DNA of 32,229 bases from assembly GCA_038250515.1 (NCBI GenBank), contig JBBSCG010000021.1:1-32229 (forward strand), given 5' to 3'. The position numbers were made by a program, and so were the translations under genes. Each line of letters opens with the position of its first letter. The stretch's first letter is position 1. Positions 25,511 to 32,229 of the stretch are shown piece after piece. This DNA comes from JAICUY01 sp038250515 (lineage in GTDB: Bacteria; Chloroflexota; Limnocylindria; QHBO01). The notes under the pieces were generated by a model. The model had not been told where the DNA came from. It saw only the letters and a list, made by a program, of their open reading frames with translations, and did not search any database.

Positions 25511-27232
25511 GTGACCACCACAGCAACGCACACCCCGCCGTCGGCGTCGGCGCCACGGCCCTGGATCGCGCACTACGAAGTGGGAGTTCCGGCAGAGATC
25601 GACCTGCCCGAGGTGACGGTGGACGGCCTGCTCCGTGCGGCGGCTGAGCGGCATGCGGATCGTACGGCCTTGCTGTTCTTCGGCGCCAGGACCTCGTTCG
25701 GCCAGCTCGACCAGGCGGCCGACCGCTTCGCGCACGTGCTTCGCGGGATGGGGGTGGGCAAGGGTGATCGGGTCAGCCTGCACCTGCCCACCAGCCCCGC
25801 GTTCGTGATCGCCTTCATGGGCATCGTGCGTGTCGGGGCCATCGCGGTGCCGATGAACCCGCTCTTCGTCGAGCGCGAACTGGGCCTCCTCTTCGCGCAG
25901 GTGCGGCCCGCCGTCTCAGTCTCGGTCGACCTTCTCGTCCCGCGCATGCGAGCGGTGGCCACGTCGAGCGTCGATGGCGGCCGTCCTGGCCGGCTGATCG
26001 TGACCGGCATCCAGGACTCGCTCCCCGTCCCGGTCAGGTGGCTCTACCCGCTCAAGGCCCGGCGAGAGGGCCGTTGGCATCCGCAGCCCCACACGGCCGA
26101 GACGCCCCACCTCTTCCGGCTCCTGCGCGAGGCGCCCGCGGGACGGTTCGAGTCGGTCGCGAGACCGGACGACATCGCCGTCCTCCAGCCAACGGGCGGC
26201 ACCACCGGGACGCCAAAGGCCGCGATGCTGACCCATCGCAACCTCGTGGCGAATGCGCACCAGGTGGCCGCCTGGTTCCCGTCCGTGATGCGCGAGCCGG
26301 TGAGCGTCCTGTGTCCGCTCCCGTTCTTCCACATCTACGGGCTGACCGTCGACATGAACTACGCGATGGTGGTGGGCGCGACGCTGATCCTCCTGCCGCG
26401 CTTCGATCCCAAGCAGGTGCTCGAGTCGATCGAGAGGTATCGGCCCCGCCTCTTCCCCGCCGCACCGATCATGTACCAGACCCTGGCCCACCACTCGGAT
26501 GCCTCGAAGCACGACCTGCGGAGCATCGAAGCCTGCATCAGTGGAGCGGCACCGCTGACGCCCGAGGTCCAGCAGGCGTTCGAGTCGATCACCGGCGCGC
26601 GGGTGGTGGAGGGGTACGGGCTGACCGAGGCATCCCCGGTCACACACTGCAACCCGGTGCATGGCGACCGGCGGAATGGAACGGTCGGGCTGCCGTTCCC
26701 CTCGACGGACGCGCGGGTGGTCGACACGCGCACGGGTCGCACGCTGTCGCCCGGAGAGGTCGGCGAGCTGGAGGTCTTCGGTCCGCAGGTGATGACCGGC
26801 TACTGGGAGCGCCCCGAGGAGACCGCCGCGGTCCTGCACGATGGCTGGCTGCGAACCGGAGATATGGGCACCATGTCCGAGGACGGCTACTTCACCATCG
26901 TCGACCGTAAGAAGGACATCATCATCGTAGGCGGTCTCAACGTCTACCCGCGTGAGGTCGAGGAGGTCCTGATCGCCCACCCAGCGGTCCGTGACGCGGC
27001 GGTGGTCGGCGAGCCGGAAGAGCGTCACGGCGAGCTGCCGCACGCGTTCGTGGTACTGGAGCCGGATGCCACCGTCACCCGCGACGAGCTGCTCGAGCAC
27101 TGCCGCGCGAACCTCGCCCGCTACAAGGTCCCGGGGGTCATCGAGTTCCGCGATGAGCTGCCCAGATCGATGATCGACAAGGTGCTCCGCAAGGAGCTGC
27201 GCGCCGAGGTGGAACGCCGCCAGGGCTCCTAG
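25511..27232 (+). CDS. fadD: Long-chain-fatty-acid-CoA ligase
   Basis: This 573-residue ANL-superfamily adenylating enzyme begins at a GTG 10 nt after the fadE stop, with GAGGAG overlapping that stop. The phosphate loop LQPTGGTTGTPKAA is at 225-238. The acyl-adenylate motif GYGLTEASPVTHCNP, the adenine/ribose motif GWLRTGDMG, the hinge DRKKDIIIVGGLNVYP and the C-terminal catalytic lysine in SMIDKVLRKEL are all present. It activates free fatty acids with ATP and CoA, supplying substrates to the three enzymes encoded upstream. It appears to be the last gene of the operon: its stop is followed by unrelated sequence. The start GTG is preceded by a good Shine-Dalgarno sequence. Confidence 0.94.
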   Translation: MTTTATHTPPSASAPRPWIAHYEVGVPAEIDLPEVTVDGLLRAAAERHADRTALLFFGARTSFGQLDQAADRFAHVLRGMGVGKGDRVSLHLPTSPAFVIAFMGIVRVGAIAVPMNPLFVERELGLLFAQVRPAVSVSVDLLVPRMRAVATSSVDGGRPGRLIVTGIQDSLPVPVRWLYPLKARREGRWHPQPHTAETPHLFRLLREAPAGRFESVARPDDIAVLQPTGGTTGTPKAAMLTHRNLVANAHQVAAWFPSVMREPVSVLCPLPFFHIYGLTVDMNYAMVVGATLILLPRFDPKQVLESIERYRPRLFPAAPIMYQTLAHHSDASKHDLRSIEACISGAAPLTPEVQQAFESITGARVVEGYGLTEASPVTHCNPVHGDRRNGTVGLPFPSTDARVVDTRTGRTLSPGEVGELEVFGPQVMTGYWERPEETAAVLHDGWLRTGDMGTMSEDGYFTIVDRKKDIIIVGGLNVYPREVEEVLIAHPAVRDAAVVGEPEERHGELPHAFVVLEPDATVTRDELLEHCRANLARYKVPGVIEFRDELPRSMIDKVLRKELRAEVERRQGS

Positions 27233-27261
27233 CCGCCGCGAGGGCGGAGCACGGTCAGCAG

Positions 27262-27630
27262 AATGAGCATCGTGGTCGGTGCTTCGCGATCATCATTGAC
27301 GAGGCTCACTCGAGCCAAGGCGGGCGGACATCGGCGGCCATGTCGCAAGCGCTCGCGATCGCCGGGACTTCAGACGAGGACGAAACCCTCGAAGACGAGA
27401 TCAACTGCCTGATGGAGGCGAAGAAGCTGCTGCCGAACGCCAGCTACTTCGCCTCCACCGCCACACCGAAGAACAAGACACTCGAGATCTTCGGAGAGCC
27501 CGACCCACAGCCCGACGGCACCGTTCGGCACCGACCCTTCCACAGTTACACGATGAAGCGGGCGATCCAGGAGGGCTTCATCCTCGATGTGTTGCGCTAC
27601 TACACGCCGGTGCCCAGCTACTACAAGCTA
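27262..27630 (+). pseudogene. hsdR: Type I restriction endonuclease HsdR fragment
   Basis: One frame reads through the helicase core of a type I restriction R subunit. It begins CFAIIIDEAHSSQGGRTSAA (DEAH motif II), continues through YFASTATPKNKTLEIFGEP (motif III region) and ends EGFILDVLRYYTPVPSYYKL. Intact HsdR has about 800-1100 residues. Here only about 120 residues remain, lacking the nuclease domain, Walker A and the C-terminal motor lobe. The family pattern stops near 27630; the same frame stays open but the residues after that are unrelated. No hsdM or hsdS is present. The fragment directly follows fadD and looks like a relic of a mobile defence island. Confidence 0.75.
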
Positions 27631-27705
27631 GCTCACAGTGAATCCGGACGTTCCGAAGCGCCGAGCAGGGACGGCGCCAGCACCGATCTGAGGCGCTGTA
27701 AATCG

Positions 27706-27948
27706 TCATCCGACGTCCGAACGCGAATTGTCCGAGGTGGTTCGCCCGCTGACCAGCTGAACGAGGGTCACGAGTGGGCTACCGGGGACGTCGAGGGTGG
27801 TGCCGTCGCCGTACGTCGCAACTTCGCGGACCACTGCTCGGCGCAGCCCGCCGTTGCCCAGCACCAACCACATGAGGCCGAGGAATGGGCGAGCCGGATC
27901 GGTCCGGTGGGATTGTTCGGTTCGTCTCGGCCCGACGGTGCGACCCAT
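27706..27948 (-). CDS. Hypothetical 80-residue protein after apbE
   Basis: The frame starts at an ATG (27948) with GGAAG about nine bases upstream, only 23 nt after the apbE stop and on the same strand. The product is basic at the N-terminus, has a short hydrophobic segment (FLGLMWLVLGN), and then reads EVATYGDGTTLDVPGSPLVTLVQLVSG. I recognise no family. The spacing suggests it could be a fourth cassette gene, but random open frames of this size are common at this GC content. Confidence 0.3.
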   Translation of the reverse strand: MGRTVGPRRTEQSHRTDPARPFLGLMWLVLGNGGLRRAVVREVATYGDGTTLDVPGSPLVTLVQLVSGRTTSDNSRSDVG

Positions 27949-27971
27949 CGCCGCCAGCTTCCGCGGTCTGG

Positions 27972-28760
27972 CTATCCCGCGCGGATGTCCCAGGCGACCG
28001 GCGTCCACACCGCGCGATGGTCGAGGGTCACCGCGAACGCGCCATAGCCCGGCTGGCGCGCGACCCAGGCAGGACCGTCGCTGCCCATGGCGAATGCCGC
28101 GGTCGCATACGCATCGGCGTAGGTCAGGCTCGGTCCCGTGACAGTCAGGCTCAGCAGGTCGGCCGCTGGGCGACCCGTCCATGGCTGGTAGATGTGCGAG
28201 CCGCGCTCGTAGTTCCCGGACGTCGCGACGGCACCGTCGCCAATCTCCAGCACGGTCGCAACCTTGTCGCGCTGTCCGGGATGACGGATTCCCACGCGCC
28301 AGCGTCGCCCGACCTCCGGTCGGCCGCGAACGACGACGTCCCCGCCGGCATTGATGGCGAAATTGCCGGCGCCCGCCGCATCGAGCATCCACCCGGCCTG
28401 CTCGACGGCCCACCCCTTGACGACGCCGGTGGGGTCGAGAAGGCCATTCGACCGATGAGCCCGCGCGTCGAAGTAACCGCCGGTGGTGAGGCGCAGGTGG
28501 TCGCACAGCGCCAGCACCTGGCGCACGTCGAGGCTGCACTCGGCCAACTCCATTTCACCCCGGCCGAGGCGACTGATCTCGCTGTCGGACCGATACGGGC
28601 TGAACCGCTCGTCCACCCCGCGAAGGTAGGCGAAGACGTCCTCTACAGCCGAAGTGGTCACCGACGAATCGCGGAGGTCGAGGCTGATCGCCGTACCCAT
28701 GATCTGCCCCACGCGGACCAGGCGGAACGGCTCGCATGCGGTATTGGTCGGATCAGCCAT
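27972..28760 (-). CDS. apbE: FAD:protein FMN transferase ApbE
   Basis: The 262-residue product starts at the ATG at 28760. A longer frame exists but runs through the upstream gene. ApbE motifs are GTAISLDL near the N-terminus (after VGQIM), a segment matching the RYRSDSEISRLN consensus (PYRSDSEISRLG here), DPTGVVKGWAVEQA, the glycine-rich INAGGDVVVRG, GSHIYQPWTGRPA and the metal-site motif YADAYATAAFAMG. The enzyme moves FMN from FAD onto a Thr/Ser of exported flavoproteins. ApbE is often a lipoprotein, but no signal peptide is seen here, so this one may act in the cytoplasm, or the true start may be different. Its start overlaps the FMN-binding gene by 8 nt, and that protein is its obvious substrate. 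Confidence 0.93.
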   Translation of the reverse strand: MADPTNTACEPFRLVRVGQIMGTAISLDLRDSSVTTSAVEDVFAYLRGVDERFSPYRSDSEISRLGRGEMELAECSLDVRQVLALCDHLRLTTGGYFDARAHRSNGLLDPTGVVKGWAVEQAGWMLDAAGAGNFAINAGGDVVVRGRPEVGRRWRVGIRHPGQRDKVATVLEIGDGAVATSGNYERGSHIYQPWTGRPAADLLSLTVTGPSLTYADAYATAAFAMGSDGPAWVARQPGYGAFAVTLDHRAVWTPVAWDIRAG

Positions 28761-29247
28761 GGGTCTGGTCCAGCACGGCCTGCAGCGACTCGGCATACGC
28801 CTCGCTGGTGTACGTCGCGCCCGAGAGCAGATCGATCTGGGCGTTCTGCGCGTGCAGCGCCTCCTCACGCAGCAGCGGCGCGGCCACCGAGGAGATGTAC
28901 GCGGAACGCTGAAGGTCGTTCGGCAGCTCGAGCGGGGTGATGTCGGTGATCTTCCCGTTCGAGAGGGTGACCTGCAGCTGCACACCGCCGTACCGGGTCT
29001 GGATGACCGGTCCGGTCACTGTTCTATCGGCCGTCTGAGGCGCGGGCGTCGGCGTTGGCTCTGGGGTGGTCGCCGACCGCGACCCGGGTGTCGGGGTGGC
29101 GTCGGACGGGGTCGGCGCGACGGCAGGCCGCCTGAGCGCCGCATTGGTTCCAGACGGCGGCACCGTCTCGCTCGGCGTCTTGAAACTCAGCAGCAGGACG
29201 AGCCCCACGGCGGTGAGGAGCGATGCAATGATTCCGCGCTTTGGCAT
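28753..29247 (-). CDS. Exported FMN-binding domain protein (ApbE substrate)
   Basis: The 164-residue protein starts with MPKRGIIASLL, and a hydrophobic export or anchor segment covers about 4-22. A Pro/Thr/Ala linker (about 28-75) precedes an FMN-binding (NqrC/RnfG-type) domain at about 78-162. The flavinylation motif Dxx(S/T)GAT is D139-LLSGA-T145, so T145 should carry covalent FMN. The wording GAVQLQVTLSNGKI-like (GGVQLQVTLSNGKITDI) and AQIDLLSGATYTSEAYAESL fits the family. It should act as an extracytoplasmic electron carrier, lying between the flavocytochrome encoded upstream and an unknown acceptor. A TTG start at 29271 is possible but would lengthen the signal segment with no gain. Confidence 0.92.
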   Translation of the reverse strand: MPKRGIIASLLTAVGLVLLLSFKTPSETVPPSGTNAALRRPAVAPTPSDATPTPGSRSATTPEPTPTPAPQTADRTVTGPVIQTRYGGVQLQVTLSNGKITDITPLELPNDLQRSAYISSVAAPLLREEALHAQNAQIDLLSGATYTSEAYAESLQAVLDQTHG

Positions 29248-29267
29248 GTGACGAAACCCCCCGGTAG

Positions 29268-30692
29268 TCAATATGAGAAGCGTTCGACGTGTAGCTGCGA
29301 TTTCGGTACGCCGAGCGAGCGCAGGCTGCGGCGCACCGTGTCGAGCATTGGTATCGGTCCGCAGACGAAGACGTCGCGCTCGGCGATATCGGGGACGAGC
29401 TCCCGCAGGCGTTGCGGGGAGAACGGATCGTCCGGAAGCTGGGGCGTGCCGCGCCCGCCGATCAGGTACTGAAGCTGCACGCCGCGACGCCGCGCGAGGT
29501 GATCCAGCTCGTCGGCGAAGACGACGTCACTCCAGTCCCGGGCTCGATACAACAGCGTGATCTGCTCACGACTGGCGGGAAGCTCCTCGAGCAGGGCGCG
29601 CAGCGGCGTGATTCCGATCCCGCCGGCGATGAGCAGCACTCGCTGACGCGTCCGTCGTGCTCCGGTGAGGATGCCGTACGGTCCCTCGACGGCTACACGC
29701 GTTCCACGCCGGAGCCGCAGAAGTCGACTGGTGTGACCGCCTTCGGCCTTAATCGTCAGCCGCAGCGACTTCCCATTCGGCGCGGCGGACAACGAGAAGG
29801 GGTGACCGCGCCACCAGCCGTCGCCGGTGAGGAAGCGCCACACGAAATACTGTCCGGCGCGCACCGCCAGCTGATCGAGCTCTCGTCCTCGCACGTAGAC
29901 CGATACGACGCCTGGCGCCTCGCGAACGACGTCGGCCACGCGCAGCCGATGACGCAGGGAGAGGGAGATCGGCTGCCCAAAGCGGAACAGCAGGATCAGT
30001 CCGGCGGTCGCGAGATAGAGCATGATCCAGTAGAAGCGGGCGACAGGGTCGTCCTGGAAGTCGGTCCCGACGGCCAGCTGATGACCGAAGCCCAGCGCGA
30101 TGGCCAGGTAGGTGTACAGGTGGATGCCGTACCAAGTCTCGTAAGAGATGCGCCGTCGGGCACCGCGAGCCGATGCGATGCCGACACCAATGAGCAGCAG
30201 GAGCGCGACGGTCCCCATCAGCACGTATGGGTAGGTCGTGAGCAGTGTCCAGGTTTCGTCGGCCAGGCTGCTTCCATCGCCCAAGGCATAGCCGGCGGTG
30301 GTGAGCAGGGTGTGCGCCACCAGCAGCCAGATGCACGCGAAACCCATCCAACGATGCCACGCCGCGAGCCGATGCATCCCGGCCAGTTGATCCAGCCAGG
30401 GGCTGCGCGCGACGAGCACGAGGCCGAGCAGCGCCAGGTAGGTGCCAAACAACGCGGTCAGCTGGCCCGCGGCCGTCAACCAGCCGGAGAGGTCGACGAG
30501 CTGGTCCATCCCGCCGTGGCGTACCCACATCGCGAGGATGAGCGCCGCATTGCCCACGGTGAGCAATACGAGGTCGCTGAATCGCACCGACCACAGCCGC
30601 GGCAGCGGAACGCGCTGAAGCGTCCGCGCGCCGAGCGGTGGAATGCCGGTGTCAGACAACAGCGTAGGCAGAGATTGGTCGCGCGCCTCCAT
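29268..30692 (-). CDS. Ferric reductase-like transmembrane flavocytochrome (NOX/FRE type)
   Basis: The 474-residue protein has about six membrane helices between 40 and 250, with two histidine pairs (H113/H127 and H191/H204) spaced as haem ligands in ferric reductase and NADPH oxidase domains. The C-terminal half is a ferredoxin reductase-like module. FAD binding is seen in RAGQYFVWRF and GHPFSLSAAP. NAD(P) binding is seen in LIAGGIGITPLRALLEELP, with DVFVCGPIPMLDTV at the end. It would take electrons from cytosolic NAD(P)H through FAD and two haems across the membrane. It is the first gene of the minus-strand cassette, and the FMN-binding gene begins about 20 nt after its stop. No accessory oxidase subunit is nearby. 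Confidence 0.92.
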   Translation of the reverse strand: MEARDQSLPTLLSDTGIPPLGARTLQRVPLPRLWSVRFSDLVLLTVGNAALILAMWVRHGGMDQLVDLSGWLTAAGQLTALFGTYLALLGLVLVARSPWLDQLAGMHRLAAWHRWMGFACIWLLVAHTLLTTAGYALGDGSSLADETWTLLTTYPYVLMGTVALLLLIGVGIASARGARRRISYETWYGIHLYTYLAIALGFGHQLAVGTDFQDDPVARFYWIMLYLATAGLILLFRFGQPISLSLRHRLRVADVVREAPGVVSVYVRGRELDQLAVRAGQYFVWRFLTGDGWWRGHPFSLSAAPNGKSLRLTIKAEGGHTSRLLRLRRGTRVAVEGPYGILTGARRTRQRVLLIAGGIGITPLRALLEELPASREQITLLYRARDWSDVVFADELDHLARRRGVQLQYLIGGRGTPQLPDDPFSPQRLRELVPDIAERDVFVCGPIPMLDTVRRSLRSLGVPKSQLHVERFSY

Positions 30693-30942
30693 CTCGCCAG
30701 CGTGACTGGCTTCTCTGGGACGCGCATGAGAGAAGTCTCCGGGAATGCCGGCTTGATTCTCACGGTGTCGATTGGAGCAGGGATGGAAGTCGCCGCGCCC
30801 TCCGAGGCAGCATCACGCAGCGTGGTTGCTTAAGTGTTTGGTGGCAGCGCCATGGCCGACCTTGACACCGAGTACAGGGCGGGCTGCCGTTAGCGTCGCA
30901 AGTGGTAATACCGATACTTGCTCTCGTAACAGGAGATGAGGC
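30693..30942. promoter_or_regulatory. Divergent promoter region
   Basis: This 250-nt gap lies between the minus-strand reductase cassette and the plus-strand antitoxin gene. It contains a TTGACA box (30862-30867) and the short dyad GGTAATACC (30904-30912) within AAGT...ACTT, about 30 nt before the antitoxin start. The dyad could be the antitoxin's own operator. The best start signal for the antitoxin is CAGGAGATGAGGC before the ATG. No -10 box can be assigned with confidence. Confidence 0.3.
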
Positions 30943-31587
30943 ATGGGACCACGAACCCTGACCATCGGAGAGACAACGACCGAGGACACCGAGGAGTTGA
31001 CCTTGGTTGGTCAGTCATCCGTCGTGGAGGCCATGGCGCAGATTGCGCGCGCCGTCACTGCCATTCCGGGCGGCCAGCGGCTCGCCGAGATGCTGTCCCG
31101 ACGGCTGTCCGACGCACAGGGTGAGGCGACGCGAGAGGCGCAGGTCCTCGACGCGATGTTGCCGCCGGTCGAGACGCTGACGGATGTCGCCGCCACCCAG
31201 TTGCGCTGGAATGCCCTCGCTCGAGAGAGTGCGCTGCGTGAGTTCGGCGCCTGGACCAGCGGCCAGCTGGCCGAACTGCGCGGCGCCCAGACGAGCAACC
31301 CGCACACCACCGCCAGTCGCTGGCTGACAGCCAAGCGCATCTTCGCCGTCGAGACGCCGGCCGGGCGCCTGTTTCCTGCCCTCCAGTTCACTGATGGTGA
31401 GCCACGGCCGGTCATCGCGGAGGTGCTGGCAGCGCTGGCTGGTCAGCTGCATGGCTGGGAGTTGCTGCTGTGGTTCACCGCTTCCAATGGATACCTCCAC
31501 GGGGAGCGGCCGGTCGATCTGTTGGCCATCCGCCCCGATGACGTCGTTGCCGCCGCCGCATACCAGGCGTCGCTCTCGGAAGACTGA
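30943..31587 (+). CDS. Xre/MbcA/ParS-like antitoxin (long form)
   Basis: The 214-residue protein starts at an ATG with AGGAGATGAGG upstream. The C-terminal half fits the Xre/MbcA/ParS toxin-binding (DUF2384-type) pattern: SRWLTAKRIFAVETPAGRLF, then the region ending ELLLWFTASNGYLHGERPVDLLA and RPDDVVAAAAYQA, where the NGxLxGxRP(V/I)D-like block is typical. Such proteins neutralise RES-domain toxins. The N-terminal 100 residues, helical in appearance (VVEAMAQIARAVTAI), make it longer than the roughly 110-150 residues usual for MbcA or ParS. The RES gene starts 6 nt after its stop, as expected in a two-gene module. Confidence 0.8.
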   Translation: MGPRTLTIGETTTEDTEELTLVGQSSVVEAMAQIARAVTAIPGGQRLAEMLSRRLSDAQGEATREAQVLDAMLPPVETLTDVAATQLRWNALARESALREFGAWTSGQLAELRGAQTSNPHTTASRWLTAKRIFAVETPAGRLFPALQFTDGEPRPVIAEVLAALAGQLHGWELLLWFTASNGYLHGERPVDLLAIRPDDVVAAAAYQASLSED

Positions 31588-31593
31588 CGAGGC

Positions 31594-32229
31594 GTGGCAA
31601 CGCCGAGCCGCCGCTCGCTCGCCACTCCGCGCCTCGTCGTGCTGCCAGCCGGCGAGCGGCTGTGGCGCGCGTCGCGCGACGCGGATGGCACCGCCTTCTC
31701 GACCTCGGCGCGCGCCCGCCGTTTCTCGCCGCTGAGCGCGGCCGACGGCTCAGTCATCCCGGCCTGGTACGGCGGGTCGTCGCGGGCGGGCGCCCTCTTC
31801 GAGTCGGTGTTTCCCGACATCCGACCGTCGCACCGCTCGCCACGTGTCTTCCCGAACCAGTATCTCGACCTGGTCCTGTCGCCGGTCCTGACTACCCGCC
31901 CGCTCCAACTGATCGACCTGACCACCGATGGGCTTCATGCGATCGGCGTCTCACGAACTGCCCTCATCGAGTCAACGTCACACCGCCACCAATGGACTGC
32001 GGACATCGCGGCGCACCTGCGCCAGGCAGCGCCAGGCGCCGAAGGCATGATCTGGGTTTCGCGCGCCCGCGATACGTCGCGCAGCGTCGTTCTGTACGGC
32101 AACCCATCGCAGCCCGACCCAATCGAGCCGGATCACGATACCGGCGGGCTGGCGCTCGGAGCCGGAGCAGGAATGCGTCTGCTCCGCGAACTCGCGACGG
32201 CTGCCAAGATCACCGTCGTCACGCCCAAC
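31594..32229 (+). CDS. RES domain toxin (partial, runs off the window)
   Basis: A frame open from the GTG at 31594 to the last base encodes at least 212 residues and is cut by the edge. RES-family residues can be placed. An arginine is in LWRASRD (R25), followed by RFSPL. A tyrosine and a glutamate are in IPAWYGGSSRAGALFESVFPDI (Y59, E70). A serine is in the ESTSHRHQWTADIAAHLRQ region (S127/S129). The R, E and S positions give the domain its name. Characterised RES toxins (MbcT, ParT, Res) consume or transfer ADP-ribose from NAD+, so NAD+ depletion or ADP-ribosylation is the likely activity. The start is uncertain: only a weak GAGG lies directly before the GTG. Confidence 0.82.
   Translation, partial: MATPSRRSLATPRLVVLPAGERLWRASRDADGTAFSTSARARRFSPLSAADGSVIPAWYGGSSRAGALFESVFPDIRPSHRSPRVFPNQYLDLVLSPVLTTRPLQLIDLTTDGLHAIGVSRTALIESTSHRHQWTADIAAHLRQAAPGAEGMIWVSRARDTSRSVVLYGNPSQPDPIEPDHDTGGLALGAGAGMRLLRELATAAKITVVTPN

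Noticed and set aside
27340..28047. An intact 235-residue protein
   Set aside because: Only the part up to about 27630 resembles HsdR. The rest is unrelated sequence that overlaps the apbE gene in antisense, so I called a pseudogene fragment instead.

Overview
This is a high-GC bacterial chromosome segment. It reads as Gram-positive-style or Chloroflexota-like: ClpC rather than ClpB/ClpA, a YacL-type PIN/TRAM membrane protein after radA, a fused IspD-IspF, a ribosomal protein S1 with very long acidic tails, a FadN-type beta-oxidation fusion protein, and TTG/GTG starts. The phylum assignment is inference. The 23S fragment at the left edge would be the best marker to test it.

Layout. 1-542: 3' end of 23S rRNA and a complete 5S rRNA. 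890-4383: a LysM protein, a divergent Fpg/Nei glycosylase (minus strand) and S1. 4594-11601: clpC, then radA, PIN/TRAM, ispDF and rlmB, the last three joined by 4-nt overlaps. 11615-17289: a tRNA and translation block in the order tRNA-Thr(TGT), tRNA-Tyr(GTA), tRNA-Thr(GGT), a polytopic membrane protein, rpmG, tRNA-Trp, secE, nusG, rplK, rplA, an attenuator-like leader, rplJ, rplL. This matches the widespread thr-tyr-(gly)-thr-tuf-secE-nusG-rplKAJL order but lacks tRNA-Gly and tuf. No rpoB follows rplL.

17290-19605 is a breakpoint or accessory region. It holds a terminator-like hairpin, a 142-bp imperfect foldback element, a truncated ltrA fragment on the minus strand, and a secreted DUF3494 (ice-binding-like) protein with an LPNTAG/TM/Arg tail.

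19606-27232 is a tightly packed fatty-acid degradation operon: a TetR regulator, a FadN-type hydroxyacyl-CoA dehydrogenase/enoyl-CoA hydratase, a FadA thiolase, a FadE acyl-CoA dehydrogenase and a FadD acyl-CoA ligase. It contains every step from fatty acid activation to thiolysis. A strong inverted repeat just upstream of the regulator is the likely operator.

27233-32229 is accessory. It holds a remnant of a type I restriction HsdR gene, then a minus-strand flavin electron-transfer cassette (ferric-reductase-like flavocytochrome, secreted FMN-binding protein with a flavinylation motif, and ApbE flavin transferase). The window ends in a Xre/MbcA/ParS-like antitoxin with a RES-domain toxin that runs off the right edge. 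I found no CRISPR array, intact insertion sequence or prophage. The most interesting items are the flavinylation cassette, the rplJ leader attenuator, the TetR operator, the foldback element and the LPNTAG-tailed DUF3494 protein.
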